Positions 1 through 4,116 of a DNA stretch of 5,166 nt are shown here, piece by piece. The notes under the pieces were generated by a model. The model was not told where the DNA came from, searched no databases, and saw only the letters and a list, made by a program, of their open reading frames with translations. The position numbers and the translations under genes are program-made. Source of the stretch: Thermoplasmata archaeon (GTDB lineage: Archaea; Thermoplasmatota; Thermoplasmata; Thermoplasmatales; B87-G9); NCBI GenBank assembly GCA_003649695.1, contig QMSR01000068.1:1-5166 (forward strand). The letters run 5' to 3'. Each line of letters starts with the position of its first letter. Within the stretch, counting starts at the first letter, position 1.

Positions 1-612
1 CAACCTTGCTAATAGTTTTCGTATGCCACTAATACTGCTATGTATAACGTATCCATAGCCTCTTATATAACCTTGTGCTAGTGGTAGGAATGATGTTGCT
101 ACTACTAACTGTCGTTTAAGTTTGTCTAACCCTATCAACGACCATCCACCACTAATGTTTTCTAAAGCGATCTTCATATTACGTCCGTAATTGCTGTAGG
201 CTAACCCAATAACTTCAGAGTCTAATCCTGTTTTCATTCGATCTTTGTATTCGTTAACATATTTATCTGTGACAGAACCATTATGAACGTATATGAAGTT
301 ATCTACCTCTAAGGGTTGTATTACATCTAACTGTGTTGACATAAGTTCAGTCTCAGGAGCATTCCTGCAAATACCCAGTATGATATCGCCTAACTGCATA
401 TTTACTCTATTGAACTCACGTAAGAAGTTTTCTCTTACATTAACGTAGTCTATCGTAGATCTGTATTCGAAAACTTTTTCGTTAGTACTGGGTCTAATCA
501 CTACTAAACCAAAACCATCTTTGCCACGCTCTCTTGCCTCAAGTATGAGAGTTTCTAAACTCGTAGTGTCTAAGATACCTTCGTTACATAAAAAGCCAAA
601 GATTCCACACAT
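1..612 (-). CDS. Class II glutamine amidotransferase (Gat), C-terminus cut by window edge
   Basis: The visible 204 residues are an Ntn-type class II glutamine amidotransferase domain, which releases ammonia from glutamine for a partner reaction. The protein begins MCGIFGF, so Cys2 becomes the N-terminal nucleophile after Met removal. Other family motifs follow in order: RGKDGFG (about 36-42), CRNAPETE (about 82-89), the glutamine-site HNG (about 110-112), DSEV (about 131-134), and GGWSL...VVATSFLPLAQGY (about 155-181). The ATG is fixed by an in-frame TAG directly upstream and a GGGAGGTG site 12 nt away. It is the last gene visible in a minus-strand run that includes queC and queD. Crenarchaeal and phage Gat-QueC fusions make archaeosine-type bases, so I infer that this is a stand-alone Gat partner for QueC. 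An Asn- or GlmS-type synthase domain could follow beyond the edge and would change this reading. The amidotransferase assignment is firm; the substrate is inferred. Confidence 0.9.
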   Translation of the reverse strand, partial: MCGIFGFLCNEGILDTTSLETLILEARERGKDGFGLVVIRPSTNEKVFEYRSTIDYVNVRENFLREFNRVNMQLGDIILGICRNAPETELMSTQLDVIQPLEVDNFIYVHNGSVTDKYVNEYKDRMKTGLDSEVIGLAYSNYGRNMKIALENISGGWSLIGLDKLKRQLVVATSFLPLAQGYIRGYGYVIHSSISGIRKLLARL

Positions 613-624
613 AGAAGTTTTCTA

Positions 625-632
625 CACCTCCC
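625..632 (-). promoter_or_regulatory. Ribosome binding site of the Gat gene
   Basis: GGGAGGTG on the minus strand lies 12 nt before the ATG at 612. The spacing is slightly long, but an in-frame TAG between the site and the ATG excludes a longer protein. Confidence 0.6.
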
Positions 633-640
633 TTTGTTGT

Positions 641-676
641 TGCAAACTAGACTATGCCCTAGTCCATCTAATTGCA
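641..676 (-). other. Nested hairpin just upstream of the Gat ribosome binding site
   Basis: In the 76-nt gap before Gat, minus-strand RNA can form a 7-bp hairpin (positions 660-666 with 648-654, one G-U pair, loop GGGCA). It is enclosed by a 5-bp TGCAA/TTGCA pairing (672-676 with 641-645). It ends about 9 nt before the Shine-Dalgarno sequence. There is no U-run, so it is not a standard terminator. It could influence translation of Gat or mark an RNA processing site; this is inference. It lacks the motif shared by the seven larger elements. Confidence 0.4.
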
Positions 677-688
677 GCTAACTATATA

Positions 689-922
689 TCAATGCAGGTT
701 AAGCTTGTCCTTATATGTTGTTAAGATGTCTCTTAGCAGTCTAATGCGATTTGATATGTCGTCTAGGTCTTTACCTAAGAACTGAACGATAACGTTTGGT
801 TCACCTGAGTTATAGAACCCTAACTCGAGCTTGCAAATACCCTGCTCTTGTGTACAAGTGACCTTAACGTCTAGTGATTTGTCACCATGTTTGAGTGAAA
901 AGTGACCATCAAATAACTGCAT
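689..922 (-). CDS. Small phage protein of unknown function, 77 aa
   Basis: I do not recognise this protein. The start is the ATG at 922, one base after the TAG of the preceding gene. It has an excellent AAGGAGGG site 5 nt upstream, inside that gene. A GTG further upstream would give 11 more residues but ignores this site. The first ~50 residues alternate hydrophobic and charged residues and look beta-rich, with two cysteines (about 23 and 30) that are not in a metal-binding pattern. The last ~28 residues (DLDDISNRIRLLRDIL...) look like one amphipathic helix. No signal peptide or membrane segment is visible. The one-base spacing suggests coupled translation with the 62-aa protein, between the deazaguanine genes and Gat. 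Confidence 0.75.
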   Translation of the reverse strand: MQLFDGHFSLKHGDKSLDVKVTCTQEQGICKLELGFYNSGEPNVIVQFLGKDLDDISNRIRLLRDILTTYKDKLNLH

Positions 923-923
923 T

Positions 924-1112
924 CTAACCCTCCTTGTTCTGTTTTTGTTGCACACATTTGTAACAGTCTTCTTTGCTCACAACTGGGATGACAGCGACAT
1001 CAACATTGTTCCACTTCTCGAATTCAACATGCCAAGTACACAAGCCTTTGTCTGCAGGTTCATGTTCGTCACGGAATAGTTCTCTAAATGGGACGAAATG
1101 ACGACAGTCCAT
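924..1112 (-). CDS. Small four-cysteine protein, probably zinc- or Fe-S-binding, 62 aa
   Basis: The chosen start gives MDCRHFVPF..., with AAGGAGGTG 4 nt upstream. A longer reading from a TTG at 1172 would run into structured element E1 and has no such site. Four cysteines (C3, C25 in GLCTWH, and C50/C53 in DCYKC) fit a single metal site; this is inferred from the pattern only. Short proteins of the form CRHF...G.C......W...DCxxC occur in phage genomes without an assigned role. The N-terminal half is charged and the C-terminus is lysine- and glutamine-rich. It is followed after one base by the 77-aa gene and preceded by the three-element non-coding cluster. It could be a host-takeover protein or a small regulator, but nothing in the sequence decides this. 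Confidence 0.78.
   Translation of the reverse strand: MDCRHFVPFRELFRDEHEPADKGLCTWHVEFEKWNNVDVAVIPVVSKEDCYKCVQQKQNKEG
928..935 (-). promoter_or_regulatory. Ribosome binding site fixing the start of the 77-aa protein
   Basis: AAGGAGGG on the minus strand ends 5 nt before the ATG at 922. It is the reason for choosing that start over an upstream GTG at 955. Confidence 0.75.
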
Positions 1113-1116
1113 GCAA

Positions 1117-1125
1117 CACCTCCTT
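1117..1125 (-). promoter_or_regulatory. Ribosome binding site fixing the start of the 62-aa protein
   Basis: AAGGAGGTG, a near-perfect anti-16S match, ends 4 nt before the ATG at 1112. It excludes the longer start inside element E1. Confidence 0.8.
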
Positions 1126-1160
1126 CTGTTGTTGTTTGACAAACGCTTGACACTAAGAAT

Positions 1161-1254
1161 GGGTGTGCACAAGACTGCGAGGGTGGTGACCAGACATTGT
1201 CAGATCACTGGCCCTTTGGAACCCTCGTATAAACTTAGCACTCACTGCACACCC
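1161..1254 (-). ncRNA. Structured element E1, 94 nt (family of seven)
   Basis: A perfect 9-bp closing stem (GGGTGTGCA at 1161-1169 with 1246-1254) encloses a second perfect 7-bp stem (CGAGGGT at 1178-1184 with 1221-1227). Alternative small pairings lie inside, such as 1187-1190 with 1199-1202. Read on the minus strand, the 5' stem is followed by GTGAGTGCTAAG, the motif shared with the other elements, and the 3' stem is preceded by G. The strand is inferred from the surrounding genes. No U-run follows, so it is not a terminator. It ends about 36 nt before the ribosome binding site of the 62-aa gene. Confidence 0.6.
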
Positions 1255-1264
1255 TAAACGAAAA

Positions 1265-1372
1265 GCAGGAAGCACATCAAGCGGGATCATGAGCTGTGAC
1301 GGATTCCGTCAGCGCTGGATGAGACCTGCTACTGAGACAACTAACGCACGGCTGAGCACCACTGCTTCCTGC
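1265..1372 (-). ncRNA. Structured element E2, 108 nt (family of seven)
   Basis: It is closed by a perfect 10-bp stem (GCAGGAAGCA at 1265-1274 with 1363-1372). An inner 6-bp hairpin, TGACGG/CCGTCA with a 3-nt loop, lies at 1297-1311 and can extend through GCTG/CAGC with a bulge. On the minus strand the motif after the stem is GTGGTGCTCAG, and G precedes the 3' stem strand. It is separated from E1 by only 10 nt and from E3 by 8 nt, like tRNA genes in a phage cluster. Apart from the shared junction, its interior differs from E1 and E3. Confidence 0.6.
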
Positions 1373-1380
1373 AATCAAAC

Positions 1381-1456
1381 AGAACGTGTACGCAAACAGG
1401 GCACAGATTGTGAACTCTAGTCTTGTAGACTTAGAGCTTAGCACGCTACACGTTCT
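1381..1456 (-). ncRNA. Structured element E3, 76 nt (smallest of the family)
   Basis: A perfect 10-bp closing stem (AGAACGTGTA at 1381-1390 with 1447-1456) encloses two hairpins. One is a 9-bp hairpin with a single bulge (1415-1423 with 1427-1436, 3-nt loop). The other is a 4-bp CACA/TGTG hairpin (1402-1412). On the minus strand the motif after the 5' stem is GCGTGCTAAG. The sequence before the 3' stem, CCTGTTTGCG, nearly matches E7 (CCTGTTTG). The element begins 11 nt after the queD stop codon. Confidence 0.62.
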
Positions 1457-1467
1457 TAAGAAATAAC

Positions 1468-1920
1468 TTATGTCAGTTTAGTCTCGTATGATGCACATGA
1501 TTTGTCAGACTCCCATACAGTTACTCTAACCTTGAAGTCCTTGCTTAACATAGTACTGATTACAGACGTTACATACAGTGCAAACAGTTCAGCAAGTTCT
1601 TCACATGTAGGAGTTACTGGGATAACTTTAACTTTGAAGATATCAGTGTTCTGGAAAGCTACTTGGACTAACTTCTCATCTTTCTCCCAGACTAAGAGTT
1701 TATGGTCAAATTCGTTACGCAAGAACTCTTCAAAGAACTCTAAGTCCTTGAAATCAAGTACGAAGTTACGTTCATCTAATGAAACTGTACTAATTTCGAC
1801 ATCCACTGTATAGTTATGACCATGCACGTAATGACACTTGTGATCTTCATCCACTTGAGGTAGTCTATGTGCAGCTGAAAACATAAAACGTCTCTTTACT
1901 GTATGCGGTGCAGTGCTCAT
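1468..1920 (-). CDS. queD: 6-carboxy-5,6,7,8-tetrahydropterin synthase QueD
   Basis: QueD converts 7,8-dihydroneopterin triphosphate to 6-carboxytetrahydropterin, the second step from GTP toward preQ0. The 150-aa protein has the family signatures in order. FSAAHRLP (14-21) carries zinc ligand H18. HKCHYVHGHNY (27-37) carries catalytic C29 and zinc ligands H33 and H35. DFKDL (56-60), FDHKLL (71-76), PTCEELA (104-110) and VWES (135-138, with the substrate-binding glutamate) follow. The N-terminal half resembles E. coli QueD closely, and the length is slightly above the usual ~120-140 aa. The ATG overlaps the queC TGA (ATGA), and AAAGGAG inside queC lies 6 nt upstream, so the two are translationally coupled. 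It supplies the pathway feeding QueC; QueE and FolE are not in the window. The related eukaryotic-type PTPS is a less likely alternative given the queC linkage. Confidence 0.93.
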   Translation of the reverse strand: MSTAPHTVKRRFMFSAAHRLPQVDEDHKCHYVHGHNYTVDVEISTVSLDERNFVLDFKDLEFFEEFLRNEFDHKLLVWEKDEKLVQVAFQNTDIFKVKVIPVTPTCEELAELFALYVTSVISTMLSKDFKVRVTVWESDKSCASYETKLT

Positions 1921-2669
1921 AGTCGACTCCTTTGCAAAAGTTTTTGTGCTTTATCTAAACGTTCGATATAACGTATGCTTTCACGTCGACGTATTTCGTC
2001 ATAATTCTGCGGATGCTTCTTAAAATCCTTGTACCAGTCTGAGAGTTTCTTCCTGTCATGGAACGGAAGCAGGATTATGTCCTGTAATGCAACATTTCGT
2101 CTAAAGCATGCTCTGCATGAGTAGCAATGTTCTACACCCTTAGGAGCATAACATGAAAACGTGTAATCTACCAAGTTGTTAGTCTGGTCAGGAAAGTTGT
2201 CAATAAACCATTTGACAATTTCAGACTTAGACAGTTTGTAATCGAAAGCACTCTTAACATTAATCTGTCTACTACATGAAAGAGTTAGTACTTCACTTAG
2301 AGTCTTAGCAAACTCAGGTGAATTGTCACTTACTCGGTCGTCTCTTAGACCACCTAAGTAGACGTAGACATTATCATACTCTGGGTAAGCTAAATCTAAA
2401 ACAGACTGTAAAGCAAATAATAGATTCCTTGCTGGGATGAAGCTCTCATTGTCTTCCATCAAGGGAAACTTTACAGGAAGGACAAGTAATTCGTCTTGGA
2501 CGATTTCTTTGCACTTTTGTACGTAATACAGTTCAGCTTGAGCGTACTTAATGTTGCTATTGAAAAAGTAGACTAATTGTAGCTTGTCTATGCCGTGTTG
2601 CTTCTTGAGATAGTGGTATGCAATGAATGAGTCTACTCCAGATGAGAACAACAGTATGTGTTTGTCCAT
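1917..2669 (-). CDS. queC: 7-cyano-7-deazaguanine (preQ0) synthase QueC
   Basis: QueC uses ATP and ammonia to turn 7-carboxy-7-deazaguanine into preQ0. The 250-aa protein has the PP-loop FSSGVDSF near the N-terminus (8-15; SSG in place of the usual SGG). IPARN follows at 78-82, GGLRDDRVSDNSPEF at 106-120 (equivalent to the YPDCRPEF region), and the zinc cluster C173, C182, C185, C188 (CYAPKGVEHCYSCRAC). A basic helical tail of about 55 residues follows the zinc cluster, somewhat longer than in typical 220-230 aa QueC. The ATG is preceded by AAAAGGAG at 7 nt. There is no amidotransferase domain at its N-terminus, unlike Gat-QueC fusions; a separate Gat lies at the left end. In this phage-like setting the product probably goes to DNA rather than tRNA modification, which is inference. 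Confidence 0.92.
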   Translation of the reverse strand: MDKHILLFSSGVDSFIAYHYLKKQHGIDKLQLVYFFNSNIKYAQAELYYVQKCKEIVQDELLVLPVKFPLMEDNESFIPARNLLFALQSVLDLAYPEYDNVYVYLGGLRDDRVSDNSPEFAKTLSEVLTLSCSRQINVKSAFDYKLSKSEIVKWFIDNFPDQTNNLVDYTFSCYAPKGVEHCYSCRACFRRNVALQDIILLPFHDRKKLSDWYKDFKKHPQNYDEIRRRESIRYIERLDKAQKLLQRSRL

Positions 2670-2735
2670 ATGCAGGCTCCTTTTGTGAGGACTAGACTCT
2701 TAGCAAACACTTGTTAGGTCACTCAATGCAGATTG

Positions 2736-3182
2736 TTAGTCTCTTTGTCGCACCAGAATGCTGTGAACCATGGAAGGACTCAAACAGAACTTTCTGATTA
2801 ACTCCGTGTACTGATAGCCTTCTTCACGATGCAATTTCACCACTTGTTCTTTGATTTCTTTAGGAACTCTATGTCCTTGTTTGATGACTAACAAACATTT
2901 GCTACAAACTAGTTGCTTATACGGAGTCTCATAGACAGTCTTGGTTTTGCACAGAGGACAAACGAACTCTGTGTGTTTCTGATCAGTGAGAGTGTTTCTG
3001 TATACTTCTTCGTACACGTCTAGAATTTTATTGCTTCGTCTCACTCCTTTGAGTCTTCGTCTTGCCCACTTAAGTCTATGTTTAGAAATCGCATAAGAAC
3101 ACTTGGGACAAATGTAGTATTTCCTGCCCCTTGACTCTGACACCTTTAGTTGGATGCCACACTTATAGCAGACATAAGACAT
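2736..3182 (-). CDS. Double zinc-ribbon protein with C-terminal helix-turn-helix, copy 2
   Basis: A 148-aa protein with two CxxC...CxxC zinc ribbons: C5/C8 with C25/C28, and C75/C78 with C93/C96 (FVCPLCKTKTVYETPYKQLVCSKC). A basic linker lies at about 34-50. Residues 108-145 (VPKEIKEQVVKLHREEGYQYTELIRKF...) look like a homeodomain-like helix-turn-helix of the resolvase/transposase type. It is probably a nucleic-acid-binding protein; whether it is a transcription factor, a modification accessory protein or something else cannot be said. It is a tandem paralogue of the gene just upstream, sharing the second ribbon (CLLVIK) and the HTH layout. The ATG has GGGAGGG 7 nt upstream. The gene lies 28 nt after its paralogue, with a hairpin between them, and about 66 nt before queC. 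Confidence 0.85.
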   Translation of the reverse strand: MSYVCYKCGIQLKVSESRGRKYYICPKCSYAISKHRLKWARRRLKGVRRSNKILDVYEEVYRNTLTDQKHTEFVCPLCKTKTVYETPYKQLVCSKCLLVIKQGHRVPKEIKEQVVKLHREEGYQYTELIRKFCLSPSMVHSILVRQRD

Positions 3183-3200
3183 GCAAGAACCCTCCCTCTG

Positions 3201-3221
3201 CGTTATTAGCTAGCAATAACG
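3201..3221 (-). other. Near-palindromic hairpin between the zinc-ribbon paralogues
   Basis: CGTTATT (3201-3207) and AATAACG (3215-3221) are perfect inverted repeats around a 7-nt loop. The TAG stop codon of the upstream gene (3210-3212) lies in the loop. The hairpin sits directly before the ribosome binding site of the downstream paralogue (about 3190-3198). It could protect or separate the two messages, or be a protein-binding site. It has no U-run, so it is not a classical terminator. Confidence 0.5.
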
Positions 3222-3650
3222 CCTAATAATGGTAAACACAGTAGCAGGTGGCAAACAGGTCTCTTTGATGATCTCACTTGGTGACCAACCCTTATTATGC
3301 ATCCTAACGACTTTTTCTTTGAGAGCACCGTCCAGGTAGACTCTCTTAATCACTAGCAGACATTCCCCACAAATTAGTCTACCGTCTTTAGTCCTATAAA
3401 CACTACGTGTCTTGCAAATTGGACAAATATACCGAGACTTTTTCTGGTCTTGTACAACTGACTTAAAGACTTCGTTGTACTTGTCATGACTAGAGCGATA
3501 AATCTCAGGATGCTCAAGATGTTCGCGTCTCTGCTCAGCAGAATTAATAGCACGCTTGCTAAGCATGAATTTACACTTAGGACAAACGAGCATCTTGCCA
3601 TGTTGCTCTAGACTAGTGTTGCACTTATAGCATCTGTAGGTCTTAGACAC
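3210..3650 (-). CDS. Double zinc-ribbon protein with C-terminal helix-turn-helix, copy 1 (GTG start)
   Basis: A 146-aa paralogue of the next gene. It has two zinc ribbons, C7/C10 with C23/C26 and C76/C79 with C94/C97 (YICPICKTRSVYRTKDGRLICGEC), joined by a charged helical linker (about 33-72). A C-terminal helix-turn-helix follows (about 108-144, LKEKVVRMHNKGWSPSEIIKE...). The start is GTG with a G-rich AGAGGGGGG site 5 nt upstream. The site is weaker than its neighbours, so expression may be lower. The structured element E4 ends only about 8 nt before this site, so translation could depend on that RNA. No enzyme motif is seen. A DNA- or RNA-binding role is inferred; binding to the neighbouring structured elements is a speculative possibility. 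Confidence 0.83.
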   Translation of the reverse strand: MSKTYRCYKCNTSLEQHGKMLVCPKCKFMLSKRAINSAEQRREHLEHPEIYRSSHDKYNEVFKSVVQDQKKSRYICPICKTRSVYRTKDGRLICGECLLVIKRVYLDGALKEKVVRMHNKGWSPSEIIKETCLPPATVFTIIRRYC

Positions 3651-3655
3651 AACAA

Positions 3656-3664
3656 CCCCCCTCT
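3656..3664 (-). promoter_or_regulatory. G-rich ribosome binding site for the GTG-started zinc-ribbon gene
   Basis: AGAGGGGGG on the minus strand, 5 nt before GTG at 3650. It departs from the AAGGAGG form used by the other genes and lies directly after element E4. Confidence 0.55.
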
Positions 3665-3671
3665 GTTGATA

Positions 3672-3755
3672 TGAGTGTGCACTAAAAACGCTAGTGTTTA
3701 ACAGACTCCGAGAATTGCAACTGTGTCTAGTCTAGCTTAACATACTGCACACTCA
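3672..3755 (-). ncRNA. Structured element E4, 84 nt (family of seven)
   Basis: A perfect 10-bp closing stem (TGAGTGTGCA at 3672-3681 with 3746-3755). Weaker inner pairings are AAAC/GTTT at 3686-3699 and AGACT/AGTCT (3703-3707 with 3729-3733). On the minus strand the post-stem motif is GTATGTTAAGC and the 3' strand is preceded by G, as in the others. It is the element nearest a start codon, ending about 8 nt before the G-rich ribosome binding site of the zinc-ribbon gene. A role as a 5' leader is therefore an alternative to an independent small RNA. Confidence 0.55.
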
Positions 3756-3771
3756 AACAAGAGTGACCAGA

Positions 3772-3883
3772 CTGGGGAAGTACCACTAATGTGATTCGCC
3801 CTACGTCCGAGACGAACAACCGTCTCGACACTCCGCGAATCACATCTACGGACACCGCCAAGTTAAACACACTACTTCCCCAG
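3772..3883 (-). ncRNA. Structured element E5, 112 nt (largest and most stable)
   Basis: Three nested perfect stems are visible: an 11-bp closing stem (3772-3782 with 3873-3883), an 11-bp inner stem (3789-3799 with 3835-3845), and a 7-bp CGAGACG/CGTCTCG hairpin with a 6-nt loop (3808-3814 with 3821-3827). GTCCG at 3805-3809 is also complementary to CGGAC at 3849-3853, outside the inner stem. This allows a pseudoknot that would compete with the base of the hairpin. On the minus strand the post-stem motif is GTGTGTTTAAC. A minus-strand reading frame of 72 codons crosses E5 and E6, but it is an artefact of the stems. Confidence 0.65.
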
Positions 3884-3886
3884 AAA

Positions 3887-3965
3887 AGTGGGAACACCTC
3901 GATCCCATCGAGAAGATGTGGAGTCTCTGTTTGAGAGATAGGCATTTAACACGACTGTTCCCACT
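3887..3965 (-). ncRNA. Structured element E6, 79 nt (three-way junction)
   Basis: A 10-bp closing stem (AGTGGGAACA at 3887-3896 with 3956-3965) encloses two clear hairpins. One is CTCGAT/ATCGAG with a 3-nt loop at 3898-3912. The other is TCTCT/AGAGA with a 5-nt loop at 3924-3938. On the minus strand the motif after the 5' stem is GTCGTGTTAAAT. The size and shape recall a tRNA, but no TTCRA T-loop or proper 7-nt anticodon loop is present on either strand. It lies 3 nt from E5 and 4 nt from E7. Confidence 0.62.
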
Positions 3966-3969
3966 CAGG

Positions 3970-4058
3970 AGGGTACACACAAACAGGACTGACGAGTTCA
4001 GTCAGCACTGTACCCGCTCTAGTTAGGACGAGAGAACTAAGCACCCACTGTGTACCCT
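3970..4058 (-). ncRNA. Structured element E7, 89 nt (family of seven)
   Basis: A 10-bp closing stem (AGGGTACACA at 3970-3979 with 4049-4058) encloses a GACTGA/TCAGTC hairpin (3987-4003, 5-nt loop). A second region can pair as TAGTT/AACTA (4020-4024 with 4035-4039) or as CTCT/AGAG (4017-4020 with 4031-4034). On the minus strand the motif GTGGGTGCTTAG follows the stem, very like E1. CCTGTTTG precedes the 3' strand, as in E3. GGTACA recurs inside (minus strand, about 4009-4014), so an alternative pairing with the 3' strand is possible. E7 is the first element after the VWA gene. Confidence 0.6.
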
Positions 4059-4084
4059 ACAAGAATTGCTAAGTCACTTTAACT

Positions 4085-4116
4085 GTTCTGTATTACTGAA
4101 TCAGTCTTTTCAGAAC
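4085..4116 (-). other. Inverted repeat spanning the VWA stop codon
   Basis: GTTCTG (4085-4090) pairs with CAGAAC (4111-4116), and inside lies the odd palindrome ACTGA-A-TCAGT (4095-4105). The TGA of the VWA gene (4110-4112) falls in this repeat. There is no clear U-tract after it in the minus direction. It may be an RNA end-protecting hairpin separating the VWA message from the element cluster; this is weakly supported. Confidence 0.35.

Noticed and set aside
521..724. Plus-strand reading frame of 67 codons
   Set aside because: It lies antisense to the Gat start and the 77-aa gene end, and has no ribosome binding site.
1113..1172. Longer start (TTG at 1172) for the four-cysteine protein, adding CC before MDC
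   Set aside because: It would begin inside the closing stem of E1 and ignores the near-perfect AAGGAGGTG site before the ATG at 1112.
1161..1456. tRNA genes (E1-E3 and, likewise, E4-E7) because of size, closing stem and tandem spacing
   Set aside because: No TTCRA T-loop, no normal 7-nt anticodon loop with U33, no D-arm pattern and closing stems of 9-11 bp on either strand.
1502..1813. Plus-strand reading frame of 103 codons
   Set aside because: It is an antisense shadow of queD; its Ser/Thr/Leu-rich composition is typical of a reverse frame.
2670..2735. A possible degenerate eighth element between the zinc-ribbon gene and queC (GAGTGACCTAAC, GTTTGCTAAG on the minus strand)
   Set aside because: Fragments resemble the shared motif, but no closing stem is present.
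3374..3601. Minus-strand reading frame of 75 codons in another frame
   Set aside because: It overlaps the well-supported zinc-ribbon gene copy 1 completely.
3727..3945. 72-codon minus-strand reading frame across E5 and E6
   Set aside because: It has no ribosome binding site, starts inside E6 and is made of the paired stems; the non-coding reading explains the sequence better.
3672..4058. Rho-independent terminators
   Set aside because: The stems enclose 60-90 nt, and no U-run follows any 3' strand in the gene direction.
1161..4058. CRISPR array
   Set aside because: No repeated direct-repeat units; the elements share only a short motif and have different stems and lengths.
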